Part shown: positions 8,915 through 17,937 of the stretch, one piece after another
Layout of the letters: each line of letters opens with the position of its first letter
Numbering within the stretch: the stretch's first letter is position 1
Assembly (NCBI RefSeq): GCF_004340665.1
Contig: NZ_SLWO01000005.1
Coordinates: forward strand, 62,001 to 126,000
DNA: 64,000 nucleotides
Source of the DNA: Pedobacter psychrotolerans
GTDB taxonomy: Bacteria > Bacteroidota > Bacteroidia > Sphingobacteriales > Sphingobacteriaceae
Direction: 5' to 3'
Made by a program: the position numbers and the translations under genes
Notes under the pieces: model-generated
Seen by the model: only the letters and a program-made list of their open reading frames with translations
Database searches by the model: none
What the model was told of the DNA's origin: nothing

Positions 8915-9808
8915 ATGATTGATCTACCAGTAGTACCTGCTGTAACTGAAGTTAAACGTAAACCAGATTGGTTGCGTGTAAAGTTGCCTGTGGGCAAAGA
9001 ATACGCTCAGGTTCGTAGTCTGGTTGATACCCATAAGCTTCACACCATTTGCGAAAGTGGTAACTGTCCGAATATGGGTGAATGCTGGGGTGCTGGTACT
9101 GCAACTTTCATGATTTTGGGAAATATTTGTACCCGTAGCTGCTCTTTTTGTGCAGTAGCAACCGGTCGGCCTTTAGCCGTTGATGTTGATGAACCCAATC
9201 GCATTGCAGATTCAGTAAGATTAATGGGAGTAAAGCATTGTGTCATCACATCTGTAGACCGTGATGACCTGAAAGATGGCGGTTCCATTATCTGGGCAGA
9301 AACACTGCAGGCTATCCGGAGAGAAAGTCCAATAACTACACTTGAAACATTAATCCCTGATTTTAAAGGTCAGTGGGATAATTTATACCGCGTATTAGAA
9401 GAACGTCCTGAAGTGGTTTCACATAATATGGAAACTGTTAAACGTTTAACCAGACAAGTAAGAATCCAGGCGAAATATGATAGAAGTCTGGAAGCTTTAA
9501 AAAGAATTTCTGAATTTGGCTTGAGAACTAAAACGGGTATTATGCTAGGCTTAGGTGAAACTGATGAAGATATTTTTGAAGCAATGGATGATCTGGTTGC
9601 AAATGGTGTACACATTTTAACACTTGGACAGTATTTACAACCTACCCGTAATCACCATCCGGTTATCGATTGGATTCATCCAGATCGGTTTGCCATGTAC
9701 AAGGAAGTTGGTTTATCTAAAGGATTAAAATATGTAGAAAGTGGTCCTTTGGTTCGCTCTTCTTACCATGCTGAAAAACATCTTTTCCCTATTGAGGGTA
9801 TAGCATAG
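8915..9808 (+). CDS. lipA: Lipoyl synthase
   Basis: 297 residues. Radical-SAM enzyme that inserts two sulfurs into protein-bound octanoate to make lipoate for 2-oxoacid dehydrogenases and the glycine cleavage system. Both iron-sulfur motifs are intact: the auxiliary cluster cysteines Cys46, Cys51 and Cys57 ([12 protein letters not shown]) and the radical-SAM triad Cys72, Cys76 and Cys79 (CTRSCSFC). The C-terminal [14 protein letters not shown] contains the conserved RSSYHA segment with the serine that ligates the auxiliary cluster. A strong hairpin terminator follows, so the gene is monocistronic. Confidence 0.97.
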   Translation: MIDLPVVPAVTEVKRKPDWLRVKLPVGKEYAQVRSLVDTHKLHTICESGNCPNMGECWGAGTATFMILGNICTRSCSFCAVATGRPLAVDVDEPNRIADSVRLMGVKHCVITSVDRDDLKDGGSIIWAETLQAIRRESPITTLETLIPDFKGQWDNLYRVLEERPEVVSHNMETVKRLTRQVRIQAKYDRSLEALKRISEFGLRTKTGIMLGLGETDEDIFEAMDDLVANGVHILTLGQYLQPTRNHHPVIDWIHPDRFAMYKEVGLSKGLKYVESGPLVRSSYHAEKHLFPIEGIA

Positions 9809-9835
9809 CTCAAAAATTATAGATGATGAATAGAA

Positions 9836-9888
9836 TGTTTTATAAATCGCACTCCATAAAGGAATTAGTTTATAAAACATTTTTTTGC
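9836..9888 (+). terminator. lipA terminator
   Basis: A perfect 13-bp inverted repeat AATGTTTTATAAA / TTTATAAAACATT with a 22-nt loop, followed directly by a T-run, 28 bp after the lipA stop. The stem is AT-rich, so its strength is uncertain. Confidence 0.55.
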
Positions 9889-9922
9889 TTTTTGTGTTCA
9901 GTAATGTATCTTAGTATTCATA

Positions 9923-10474
9923 GTGACTGCATTAAAAAAATCTACATTAACTGAACCTGAACTTGTTCTTGCACTGCAATCGAAAGATTCGACAGTGTTA
10001 AAAACATTGTACAGCATGTATTCACCGGCACTTTATGGCGTTATTTCCAGAATTATAACCCATACTGAACTGGCTGAAGATGTGTTACAGGAAACCTTTG
10101 TAAAGATCTGGCAATCTGCCGAGCATTATGACAATACAAAGGGAAGACTATTTACGTGGATGATGAATATCGCCCGTAATTTGTCTATAGATAAGTTACG
10201 TTCTAAAGATTTTAAAAATTCACTCAAAAACCAGGATATAGAAAATAACGTAAGTTTCGTTGATGAACAAAACAAAGTTACCTTTAACCCAGATGTACTT
10301 GGGATTAAGCAACTTGTTGAAAATCTTAAACCGGACTTACAAGCCGTTCTTGATTTAGTTTATTATAAGGGCTTCACGCATGTTGAAGCCGCAGAAAAGT
10401 TAGATCTGCCATTAGGTACGGTAAAAACCCGTATTCGTTTGGCTATTATTGAATTGAGAAGGAATTTTAATTGA
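9923..10474 (+). CDS. ECF-type RNA polymerase sigma-70 factor
   Basis: 183 residues. Region 2 (~20-90) contains LAEDVLQETFVKIWQSAEHYD and GRLFTWMMNIARNLSIDKLR. Region 4 (~125-180) has the helix-turn-helix FTHVEAAEKLDLPLGTVKTRIRLAIIELRR. The start is taken as GTG at 9923; no ATG lies in frame between it and the stop at 9902. The following gene encodes a single-pass membrane anti-sigma factor and the two overlap or abut, so they form a sigma/anti-sigma operon. Autoregulation is likely for such pairs but the target promoter is not visible. Confidence 0.92.
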   Translation: MTALKKSTLTEPELVLALQSKDSTVLKTLYSMYSPALYGVISRIITHTELAEDVLQETFVKIWQSAEHYDNTKGRLFTWMMNIARNLSIDKLRSKDFKNSLKNQDIENNVSFVDEQNKVTFNPDVLGIKQLVENLKPDLQAVLDLVYYKGFTHVEAAEKLDLPLGTVKTRIRLAIIELRRNFN

Positions 10475-10476
10475 GC

Positions 10477-11331
10477 GTGGAAAATTTAAAAGCATATATC
10501 GAATCAGGAGTACTTGAACTGTACGTTTTGGGTGATTTATCGCCTGAGGAAGCGTTGCAGGTAGAAGAAATAGCTATTAAACATCAGGAGGTTAGAGATG
10601 AACTTGCTGCCATTGAAAATGCCATTGAAAAATTTGCGATGCAAAACGCATTACAACCACCCGCATCTGTTGAAACAAAATTATTTGAAAAATTAGGTAT
10701 CAGTCTAGATGAAGAGACTGAATCTGTTTCTATACCATCTTTAACACAGGAAACAAAAATAGTTCAGTTCGAAAGCCATGACGGAAAGGTTAGAACTTTA
10801 CGTTATGCATTGGTAGCCTGCGTAGCACTTTTAGTGATTAGTACAGCTGCACTATTTATTACCTATACAAAGTTAACAGATGCACATGATCAGATTGCAA
10901 GCTTAAATTTAGACAAACAAAAATTTGCAGGCATTGTAAGCAAGCTGGAATATTCTAACCAAGGTTTAAGCAATCTGGTGGAGATGAATGACAGTAAGGA
11001 ATGGGCAACCATCAAAATGCAGGGACAGGCTATTAGTCCTCAGTCAAAAATGAATGTCTATTGGAACAAAAAGAATAAAAGCGTACTGATTAATTACCTG
11101 GCAATGGATCTTCCAAAGGCAGATGCTCAACATGAATATCAACTTTGGGCAATGGTTAATGGCAAACCAGTAAGCCTCGGTGTGTTCGGTAAAACTGATT
11201 CTACTTCAAAGGAAGCACTTTTAAAAATGCAAACCATACAGGAAGCACAGGCTTTTGCAGTTACCTTAGAACCAATGGGTGGAAGTGTAAATCCAACCAT
11301 GGAAAAACTAACCGTGATGGGTGGTGTATAA
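10477..11331 (+). CDS. Membrane anti-sigma factor (RskA-like)
   Basis: About 284 residues. The N-terminal cytoplasmic anti-sigma domain begins MENLKAYIESGVLELYVLGDLSPEEALQVEE, typical of RskA-type zinc-less anti-sigma factors. One transmembrane helix follows near residues 108-130 (LRYALVACVALLVISTAALFI). The periplasmic C-terminal RskA domain includes WNKKNKSVLINYLAM, HEYQLWAMVNGKPVSLGVF and FAVTLEPMGGSVNPT. I chose GTG at 10477; a TTG at 10471 that overlaps the sigma stop by 4 nt is an alternative and would suit translational coupling. It holds the upstream sigma factor inactive until an unknown envelope signal. Confidence 0.88.
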   Translation: MENLKAYIESGVLELYVLGDLSPEEALQVEEIAIKHQEVRDELAAIENAIEKFAMQNALQPPASVETKLFEKLGISLDEETESVSIPSLTQETKIVQFESHDGKVRTLRYALVACVALLVISTAALFITYTKLTDAHDQIASLNLDKQKFAGIVSKLEYSNQGLSNLVEMNDSKEWATIKMQGQAISPQSKMNVYWNKKNKSVLINYLAMDLPKADAQHEYQLWAMVNGKPVSLGVFGKTDSTSKEALLKMQTIQEAQAFAVTLEPMGGSVNPTMEKLTVMGGV

Positions 11332-11352
11332 TAACAGCGTTTTAAAATATTA

Positions 11353-11388
11353 ATCCCGACAAATTAAGATTTGCCGGGATTTTTTTTT
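11353..11388 (+). terminator. Terminator of the sigma/anti-sigma operon
   Basis: A 12-bp stem with a single mismatch (ATCCCGACAAAT / ATTTGCCGGGAT), a 4-nt loop and an 8-T tail, starting 22 bp after the anti-sigma stop. The AIM24 gene converges from the other side. Confidence 0.88.
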
Positions 11389-11397
11389 ATGATGTAA

Positions 11398-12099
11398 TTA
11401 TTTTTGAGCGTATTTCACTTCTTCATATGGCTGAACTAAAACCCAACCTTCTCCAAAAAATTCTAACTGAAATGATTCCCCACTGCCTCTTCCTATAAAT
11501 GATCCGAAAGTAAGATTCGTTTTAATATTTGGTGATAAATTTTCTGACCAGGCCACTGTAGCATTTGGATCAGTATATACAGGTTGATTTGCACTTACCC
11601 TTAACAAAATTGGCTCTCCATGAGTGGTAATCGCAATATATCCGCTACCTGATAGTTTAACTTGAAATAACCCACCACTCATCATTCCCGCTACACTTTT
11701 CAACATTTTGATTTCATTTTTAATGCTATCTTCAAGTGCCAGAACATCATTTCCGTTTACAAAAACTGATTCATTTTGAAGCTTAATGATTTTGACCTTT
11801 TTACCCTCATCAGCTAAATAAAGTTTTCCTGTTCCTGCGGCATGCATCAATGATGTACCTTCCCCAGAGATTGCTTTTTTTAATAAGCCTCCTAATCCTT
11901 TGCTTAACAAGCCTTCACGTTTAAAATCGACATTGCCAATATATGCAACCATTGATCCGGCCTTTGCCATAATCTTCTGATTTCTTAAATTGACTTCCAG
12001 TAGTGCTGGCTTCTCTAGTTCAAAAAAATCATTTTCGTTTGGATCCTCTGCAGATTCCTGAATAAGTTCCTTTAGGGTATACTCTTTTTTTGTTTCCAT
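11398..12099 (-). CDS. AIM24-family protein
   Basis: 233 residues. The core from residue ~28 (LLEVNLRNQKIMAKAGSMVAYIGNVDFKRE) through GLGGLLKKAISGEGTSLMHAAG, KLYLADEGKKVKIIKLQNESVFVNG and GGLFQVKLSGSGYIAITTHG matches the AIM24 (DUF124) family, a duplicated beta-barrel-like fold found from bacteria to mitochondria. In yeast, Aim24 affects mitochondrial inner-membrane organisation; the bacterial role is not established. No signal peptide or membrane helix is visible, so it is probably cytoplasmic. It is monocistronic. Confidence 0.85.
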   Translation of the reverse strand: METKKEYTLKELIQESAEDPNENDFFELEKPALLEVNLRNQKIMAKAGSMVAYIGNVDFKREGLLSKGLGGLLKKAISGEGTSLMHAAGTGKLYLADEGKKVKIIKLQNESVFVNGNDVLALEDSIKNEIKMLKSVAGMMSGGLFQVKLSGSGYIAITTHGEPILLRVSANQPVYTDPNATVAWSENLSPNIKTNLTFGSFIGRGSGESFQLEFFGEGWVLVQPYEEVKYAQK

Positions 12100-12425
12100 A
12101 ATTAATTAAATTGTTTTCGGTTATGAACACCCATATCAATTCATGAGCCAAATTCATTTTAAATCATGCGCTTAAATGAAAACAAAAACATCAATAAGAT
12201 GGTAAAACATCTATATACACCTATAGAATATTCTTAAAAGGGGTTTAGTAATTATGGTATTAATTTATTTATTTTTTAGTAATAGTTTATTTACATGCTG
12301 GCCATTGGAAGATAACAAGTACAATGCATACTTTTTAAAACATTTGCTGTGCTACCAGAACAGCAGTATTGATAAGTTTAGAACAAAAGCTATTAATAGT
12401 TATCGAACTTAAATTAATAAACAAA
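12100..12425. other. AT-rich intergenic region, no gene supported
   Basis: 326 bp upstream of the AIM24 gene and downstream of the NAD(P)HX repair gene. It holds a short open frame (12254-12412, 52 codons) that I do not believe is coding, and an imperfect palindrome near 12347-12368 (TGCTGT...ACAGCA). No convincing promoter, terminator or RNA is seen. Confidence 0.5.
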
Positions 12426-13916
12426 TCACATCAGTTCGTGAATTGTTGAAGCAATTCCTGGAGCAACTTCCGATGCCGTTACCACATATTTATCTTTTGC
12501 CAACTGATCACCGGTTTTCCCATGAACATAACAGCCTAAAATCGCCGCATCAATTGTGGCATATTTTTGAGCAAGAAATGCAGCAATTACACCAGTTAAA
12601 ACATCACCCATTCCACCTTGAGCCATGGCTGGATTACCTGTGGGATTGATATATACTTTCCCTTCAGAAGAGCAAACGAAGGTATACTGATTTTTAAGAA
12701 CAATTACGATCTTCAATTTTACTGCTTGTTCTTTTGCGGTTTGTAGTCTTTCCCACCAGCTTTCATGAGCACCAAAAAGTCTGTCGAATTCTTTCATGTG
12801 AGGCGTTAAAAGAGAATGGGCAGGCAGTTTACTTAACAAATCCTGCCGCTCGGCTAATATATTCAGGCCATCAGCATCAATAATTAAGGGTTGATTTGTT
12901 GTGATTAAATGTTCCAATAAACGTTCATTTTCATTGGAAACACCTAAGCCTGGTCCGATGGCGATCGCCTGGTATTTTTCAGGGTTTTCGATTTTAGTAT
13001 ATTCATCACGCGGCAGGGACATCACTTCAGGTAATCTGGTGTTCAATGCAACTAATCCACTAGGTGGAATACAGGCCGTGGTTAAGCCCGCACCGGTATG
13101 CAGGCAAGCCATGGCGGATAGTAAAGCAGCACCCATTGTATCTGTATTTCCAGCTATAATTAAAGCGTGTCCATAAGTACCTTTATGGCTAAATAGTTTT
13201 CTCGGTTGGAGTATCTGTTTGATATCGTCTTCTTCAATCAAATAGAAATCAGCAGTTTGCTTCTGAATGAAGGCCTCATCCAATCCAATTGCTACAACTT
13301 CAAACTGTGCCGTTGCCAAGGCAGATTCGGGCATAAAAAAATTTATTTTTGGCCGCTGGAAACAAATCGTTTTTAAAGCTTTAATTCCATTATATTCCTT
13401 TGGCAATTTTCCTTCAGCGAAAAAACCTGTAGGCACATCAACAGCATAAACCCGTTTTTTTGATTGATTAATATGATCAACTAATACAGCATATTCGCCC
13501 TCTAAGGGCTTATTCAGCCCAGATCCTAAAATGGCATCAATAATAATATCTGATTTGATGCTTTTTAAATCTGCAGCGGTATTTAAGACTATTTTTTTAC
13601 ACCTCGATTCTTCTAAACGTTGTAAATTAATGGCGTAATCTAAACTTTGCTTATCACTGAAGTTAACCAGATAAACCTTAATGTTTGAATATCCATTATG
13701 AAGCAAAAGATGCGCTATCGCCAAGCCATCACCACCATTATTCCCTTTACCGCAAAATATAGCGATACTTTTATTGGTATCAAATTCATTTCTTAAGAAA
13801 CAATGAACAAAAGCACGGGCTGCCTTTTCCATTAAGTCAATAGAAGCTATGGGCAGATGTTCAATGGTAAATTCATCTGCTTTACGCATTTGTGCTGAAG
13901 TAAGTAGAGTTTGCAT
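12426..13916 (-). CDS. nnrD: Bifunctional NAD(P)H-hydrate epimerase / ADP-dependent dehydratase
   Basis: 496 residues with two fused domains. The N-terminal YjeF_N epimerase (~1-215) has IAIFCGKGNNGGDGLAIAHLL and DAILGSGLNKPLEG. The C-terminal ribokinase-like dehydratase (~225-490) has SHKGTYGHALIIAGNTDTMGAAL, AIAIGPGLGVSNE, PLIIDADGLN, LTPHMKEFDRLFG and NPAMAQGGMGDVLTGVIAAFLAQ. Together they repair hydrated NAD(P)H, epimerising the R form and dehydrating the S form with ADP. The fusion is the normal bacterial arrangement. The gene is monocistronic, divergent from the YiaA-like gene. Confidence 0.95.
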   Translation of the reverse strand: MQTLLTSAQMRKADEFTIEHLPIASIDLMEKAARAFVHCFLRNEFDTNKSIAIFCGKGNNGGDGLAIAHLLLHNGYSNIKVYLVNFSDKQSLDYAINLQRLEESRCKKIVLNTAADLKSIKSDIIIDAILGSGLNKPLEGEYAVLVDHINQSKKRVYAVDVPTGFFAEGKLPKEYNGIKALKTICFQRPKINFFMPESALATAQFEVVAIGLDEAFIQKQTADFYLIEEDDIKQILQPRKLFSHKGTYGHALIIAGNTDTMGAALLSAMACLHTGAGLTTACIPPSGLVALNTRLPEVMSLPRDEYTKIENPEKYQAIAIGPGLGVSNENERLLEHLITTNQPLIIDADGLNILAERQDLLSKLPAHSLLTPHMKEFDRLFGAHESWWERLQTAKEQAVKLKIVIVLKNQYTFVCSSEGKVYINPTGNPAMAQGGMGDVLTGVIAAFLAQKYATIDAAILGCYVHGKTGDQLAKDKYVVTASEVAPGIASTIHELM

Positions 13917-14074
13917 GAAACTAAGTTAGGATTTAAGTATAATAAAGATTTGCGTATTATTGTTTTGGCAAGGTATTCAGGTATTAAAAATGATTGGCAC
14001 GAATACTGACCAACCAAAAATTATATATCTTTAACCTTTACCAAAAAAATCAATTTTAATTAAATGCTAATCAA

Positions 14075-14482
14075 ATGAATCAAAAACCATCAAATGCATT
14101 TATAGCCGCTTCGTGGATTGCCTTAGGCACTGGCATGATAGGATTTATTGTTGGCCTTTGGCGTTCAGACATGCTACTGAATGAAAAAGGATATTATTTT
14201 ACTGTTTTAATGTTCGGCCTTTTTGCTGTAATCTCCCTACAAAAAGCTGTTCGTGATAGACTGGAAGGCATTCCGGTTACAGAGATTTACTATGGCATAA
14301 GCTGGTTTTCAACTTTACTCACCATCACCTTGCTGGTCATTGGTTTATGGAATGCCACACTTTTACCCAGTGAAAAAGGTTTTTATGCCTTTGCCTTTTT
14401 ACTTTCCCTCTTCGGAGCCATCACCGTTCAAAAAAACACCAGGGATAACCAGATCATAAATAAAAATAAAGATCTCAATTAA
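14075..14482 (+). CDS. yiaA: YiaA-like inner-membrane protein
   Basis: 135 residues with four hydrophobic segments arranged as two repeats of the YiaA/B two-helix domain: FIAASWIALGTGMIGFIVGLW plus YYFTVLMFGLFAVISLQKAV, then YGISWFSTLLTITLLVIGLW plus GFYAFAFLLSLFGAITVQKN. The repeats share the GLW...EKGFY/YYF...F...QK..RD pattern. E. coli YiaA has the same layout and no assigned molecular function. The following hydrolase gene starts 14 bp downstream on the same strand, so cotranscription is likely. Confidence 0.85.
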   Translation: MNQKPSNAFIAASWIALGTGMIGFIVGLWRSDMLLNEKGYYFTVLMFGLFAVISLQKAVRDRLEGIPVTEIYYGISWFSTLLTITLLVIGLWNATLLPSEKGFYAFAFLLSLFGAITVQKNTRDNQIINKNKDLN

Positions 14483-14496
14483 TTGCGTTTAATTTA

Positions 14497-15201
14497 ATGG
14501 CTGAAAAAATAATCATTGGTGTAACAGATTGCAGCAAATTCTCTATTTATCGTGATTGGGTTTTATCATACGATAGCCGCATAGAAGTTATTCAGCTAGG
14601 TTATAAACTGAGTAATTTTGAAGATATCAAAAACTGCAATGGAATTGTATTAACTGGTGGAGAAGACGTTCATCCACGGTTTTACAATCATCCAGAGTAT
14701 TATCCTTATTGCCATGAAGATGATGTTGATGAACTTCGGGATGAATTTGAATTTAAAATTTTAGCTTATACGGAGGCGAATCATATTCCGGTTTTAGGCA
14801 TTTGTCGGGGAATACAGGTAGCCAATGTTTTTTTTGGTGGAACGCTAATTCCAGATATCGCGGCTTGGGGAAAGTTTGACCATGCTAAAATGCCCGATAA
14901 GCAGGATCGATATCATGATATCATTATTAATCCAACTTCATGGTTAAAGCAAATTGTACATACTGATTTAGGTTTGGTTAACAGCAATCACCATCAAAGT
15001 ACCGATAGAATAGGAAAAGGCTTGGTGGTAAGTGCTATCTCGCCAGATGGCATTGCTGAAGCAATAGAACGCCTTGAACCAGCAGGCAAATCATTCCTTT
15101 TATTTGTACAATGGCATCCGGAACGTTTAAAAGATCAGCAAAGTCCGTTTAGCAAAAACCTACATCAGGCATTTATTCAAGCGATTATAAATCAACCCTA
15201 A
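14497..15201 (+). CDS. Peptidase C26 / gamma-glutamyl-GABA hydrolase-like protein
   Basis: 234 residues, class-I glutamine amidotransferase fold. The nucleophile elbow GICRGIQVAN carries Cys103, the oxyanion region is GIVLTGGEDVHP, and the catalytic His lies in FVQWHPERL near residue 205. Family members such as PuuD hydrolyse gamma-glutamyl amides. The substrate here is not determined, since no polyamine catabolic genes flank it. The gene lies 14 bp after the YiaA-like gene. The assignment to C26 is firm and the precise substrate is open. Confidence 0.85.
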   Translation: MAEKIIIGVTDCSKFSIYRDWVLSYDSRIEVIQLGYKLSNFEDIKNCNGIVLTGGEDVHPRFYNHPEYYPYCHEDDVDELRDEFEFKILAYTEANHIPVLGICRGIQVANVFFGGTLIPDIAAWGKFDHAKMPDKQDRYHDIIINPTSWLKQIVHTDLGLVNSNHHQSTDRIGKGLVVSAISPDGIAEAIERLEPAGKSFLLFVQWHPERLKDQQSPFSKNLHQAFIQAIINQP

Positions 15202-15404
15202 CCTTCTTAACTTACTGTTTCCCAATTCATAAAGGTTTGGCAAAACAGTTTAAATGCTGCAATAAATTAAGGGCTTATTTTGAAGATACTAAATCGACTT
15301 AGGAAGGCTACCCATTTATGATTAGTGAAGAGAATAATAGCTAATTCCTAACTTTTTAATAAATTGCAGATCAATAATTTTCAATTCATCAATTTAGATA
15401 TTTA

Positions 15405-17354
15405 ATGAAGAAACTATTCCTTTTGTTGTCATACTGTATTTTCACAGCCAATACATATGCTCAAACTTTAGTCAATGAAACTGAAATAGGCGATGCTGAA
15501 AATGCAGTTTCAACAGCACCAATTGCCATTATTCCAGAGCCTGTTTCGCTCATGAAAAAAGCCGGGCAATTTACCTTACCAGAAAATGTGAGTATTCAGG
15601 CGCCAAAAAATGAAGGTTTAAAACAGAGTATTGCTTTTTTATCAGAAAGAATTAAAACGGCTACAGGGAAATTTGTGAGCACCGTTTCTACAGCAAACCA
15701 CCCTACAATTAAATTGATACTGAATACTCAAAATGATGTACAATTGGGCACGGAAGGCTATAAGTTAAATGTTAACCCCACTCAAATTATCATTACGGCC
15801 AATCAACCTGCTGGTATTTTCTGGGGTGTTCAATCATTAATTCAACTGTTTCCGGTAGCGATAGAAAGTAAGGAACTGGTAGAAAATGTAAAATGGAAAT
15901 TGCCTTGCGTTGATGTAGTTGATTATCCAAAATTAGGCTGGAGGGGATTAATGTTTGATGTTGCCCGCCACTTTTTTACAAAAGACGAGGTGAAGCAATT
16001 TATCGATAATATGGTTCGCTATAAATTTAACCTGTTACATTTTCACTTAACGGATGATGAAGGATGGAGAATCGAAATTAAAGGTTTACCAAAATTAACC
16101 GAAGTGGGTGCCTGGAGTGTTAAGAAAACCGGCACTTTTGGTGACTTCATTCCGCCTACCGCCGATGAGCCCAGAAATTACGGTGGTTTTTACACACAGG
16201 AAGATATTAAAGAACTGGTACAATATGCACAAGAACGTTTTGTAAATATTATGCCGGAGATTGACGTTCCAGGTCATAGTTTAGCCGCAATCGCTTCTTA
16301 TCCCGAACTTTCATGCACACCAGAAGCTGTTAATTACAAGGTCCGTTCAGGCGAAAAAATTATGGATTGGAGTCGTGGCGCTCCTCCCCTAGCTTTAGTT
16401 GATAATACACTTTGTCCGGCAAATGAGAAAGTTTACGTTTTTCTGGATTCGGTGATTACACAAGTCGCTAAACTTTTTCCTTTCGAGTACATCCATATGG
16501 GTGGTGATGAGGCACCACATAATTTCTGGGAAAAGAATGATCAGGTGAAAGCGCTTATGCAACGAGAAGGATTAAAAACCATTCCGCAAGTACAGGCTTA
16601 TTTCGAAAAACGTGTAGAACAGATTGTAGTTTCTAAAGGCAAAAAATTTATGGGATGGGATGAAATTCTGGAAGGCGGTGTTTCGCCTACAGCATCGGTT
16701 ATGAGTTGGAGAGGTTTAAAATATGGTATTGAGGCCTCAAAAGATAGGCATAACGTGGTGATGAGCCCAACTGAATTTGCTTATTTAGATTACATGCAGG
16801 CCGATGTAATCACAGAACCCAAGGTTTATGCCTCTTTGAGGTTAAATAAAGCATATCAGTTTAATCCAATACCTGCCGGCGCAGATCCTAAATATATTAT
16901 CGGAGGGCAGGCCAATCTCTGGACGGAACAGATTTTTACTTTCCGCCAGGTACAATATATGGTATGGCCACGTGCCTTTGCCATTTCTGAAGCCATCTGG
17001 AGTCCTATAGAAAAGAAAAACTGGACGAGCTTTATAGATCGTACAGAAGAGCATTTTAAAAGATTGGATTTAGCTGAAGTTAAATATTCGCCAGCTATTT
17101 ATGATCCGATTTTCACCGTGAAACGCAGTTCAGATAAACAATTGATGATTGAATTGACACCTGAAATTGATGGCTTAGACATTTATTATAGTTTCGATAA
17201 TTCTATGCCAGATCGTTTCTACCCTAAATATACAACGGCCATTACGCCACCAAAAGATGCAAGTATGCTCCGTGTGATCACCTATAAAGGAAAACAGCCA
17301 ATAGGAAGAATGATCAGTATGCCGATTGCTGATTTACAAAAAAGAGCCAGATAA
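15405..17354 (+). CDS. Beta-N-acetylhexosaminidase, GH20
   Basis: 649 residues. Signal peptide 1-19 (MKKLFLLLSYCIFTANTYAQ), then a GH20b accessory domain (~38-165) and the (beta/alpha)8 GH20 catalytic domain (~168-520). The catalytic Asp-Glu pair is in YIHMGGDEAPHNFW near residue 368. Further GH20 marks are WRGLMFDVARHFFTKDEVKQ, NLLHFHLTDDEGWRIEIKGL, PEIDVPGHSLAAIASYPELS and WDEILEGG. A chitobiase-like C-terminal domain (~545-640) follows. The exported enzyme removes terminal GlcNAc/GalNAc from chitin oligomers or glycans. The CYTH gene overlaps its stop by one base. Confidence 0.95.
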   Translation: MKKLFLLLSYCIFTANTYAQTLVNETEIGDAENAVSTAPIAIIPEPVSLMKKAGQFTLPENVSIQAPKNEGLKQSIAFLSERIKTATGKFVSTVSTANHPTIKLILNTQNDVQLGTEGYKLNVNPTQIIITANQPAGIFWGVQSLIQLFPVAIESKELVENVKWKLPCVDVVDYPKLGWRGLMFDVARHFFTKDEVKQFIDNMVRYKFNLLHFHLTDDEGWRIEIKGLPKLTEVGAWSVKKTGTFGDFIPPTADEPRNYGGFYTQEDIKELVQYAQERFVNIMPEIDVPGHSLAAIASYPELSCTPEAVNYKVRSGEKIMDWSRGAPPLALVDNTLCPANEKVYVFLDSVITQVAKLFPFEYIHMGGDEAPHNFWEKNDQVKALMQREGLKTIPQVQAYFEKRVEQIVVSKGKKFMGWDEILEGGVSPTASVMSWRGLKYGIEASKDRHNVVMSPTEFAYLDYMQADVITEPKVYASLRLNKAYQFNPIPAGADPKYIIGGQANLWTEQIFTFRQVQYMVWPRAFAISEAIWSPIEKKNWTSFIDRTEEHFKRLDLAEVKYSPAIYDPIFTVKRSSDKQLMIELTPEIDGLDIYYSFDNSMPDRFYPKYTTAITPPKDASMLRVITYKGKQPIGRMISMPIADLQKRAR

Positions 17355-17827
17355 TGGGAATAGAAATCGAAAGAAAATTTTTGCTCCATCATGATGCATG
17401 GAATAAACTTGTTAAACCAGTTGGGAAAAGCTTAAGGCAAGGTTATATCTTGAATGACCCTGCTAAAACCATTCGGGTAAGAATAGCTGAAACAAAGGCT
17501 TGGTTAACAATAAAAGGCATTACACTTGGCGCATCAAGATTAGAATATGAATACGAAATCCCGTTAGAAGAAGCAAAGGAACTGCTGGATAATTTTTCGG
17601 AAGGTGAACTTGATAAAATCAGATATGAAATTGACTATCAGGGAAAAACCTGGGAAGTGGATGTATTCTCTGGTGATAATGATGGATTAATCGTAGCAGA
17701 AATCGAGCTGTTATCTGAAGACGAAGATTTTGAATGTCCAGAATGGATTGGTGTAGAAGTAACTGGCGACAAACGCTATTATAATGCCAGTTTAACTACC
17801 TATCCATTTAAAGACTGGACAGCGTAA
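17354..17827 (+). CDS. CYTH-domain phosphohydrolase-like protein
   Basis: 157 residues. It begins MGIEIERKFLLHHD, the EXEXK signature of the CYTH/triphosphate tunnel metalloenzyme superfamily. The basic strand residues follow (RQGYILNDPAKTIRVRIAE, AWLTIKGITLGASRLEYEYEIP) and then the acidic IVAEIELLSEDEDF. Bacterial members of this size hydrolyse inorganic triphosphate or related polyphosphates. The ATG at 17354 shares one base with the GH20 TAA, indicating coupled translation, although a functional link to hexosaminidase is not obvious. A perfect hairpin follows. Confidence 0.9.
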   Translation: MGIEIERKFLLHHDAWNKLVKPVGKSLRQGYILNDPAKTIRVRIAETKAWLTIKGITLGASRLEYEYEIPLEEAKELLDNFSEGELDKIRYEIDYQGKTWEVDVFSGDNDGLIVAEIELLSEDEDFECPEWIGVEVTGDKRYYNASLTTYPFKDWTA

Positions 17828-17860
17828 ATTAGATTGCAATCATTAAAATACCTCCAAAAA

Positions 17861-17895
17861 AATAAGGCTTAGAATTCTCGATTCTAAGCCTTATT
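17861..17895. terminator. Bidirectional hairpin terminator
   Basis: A perfect 15-bp stem AATAAGGCTTAGAAT / ATTCTAAGCCTTATT with a 5-nt loop, between the CYTH gene and the convergent FKBP gene. The A-run on the left supplies the T-tail for the leftward transcript; the rightward tail is weaker. Confidence 0.85.
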
Positions 17896-17937
17896 TGTTA
17901 TGAGTTAAATATGCTTTTTCTCAAAGCAGCGACTCTA

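Noticed and set aside
12254..12412. A 52-codon open frame beginning MVLIYLFFSNSLF in the gap after the AIM24 gene
   Set aside because: No promoter-like box, no recognisable signal or domain, and very AT-rich codons; it looks like chance in AT-rich non-coding DNA.
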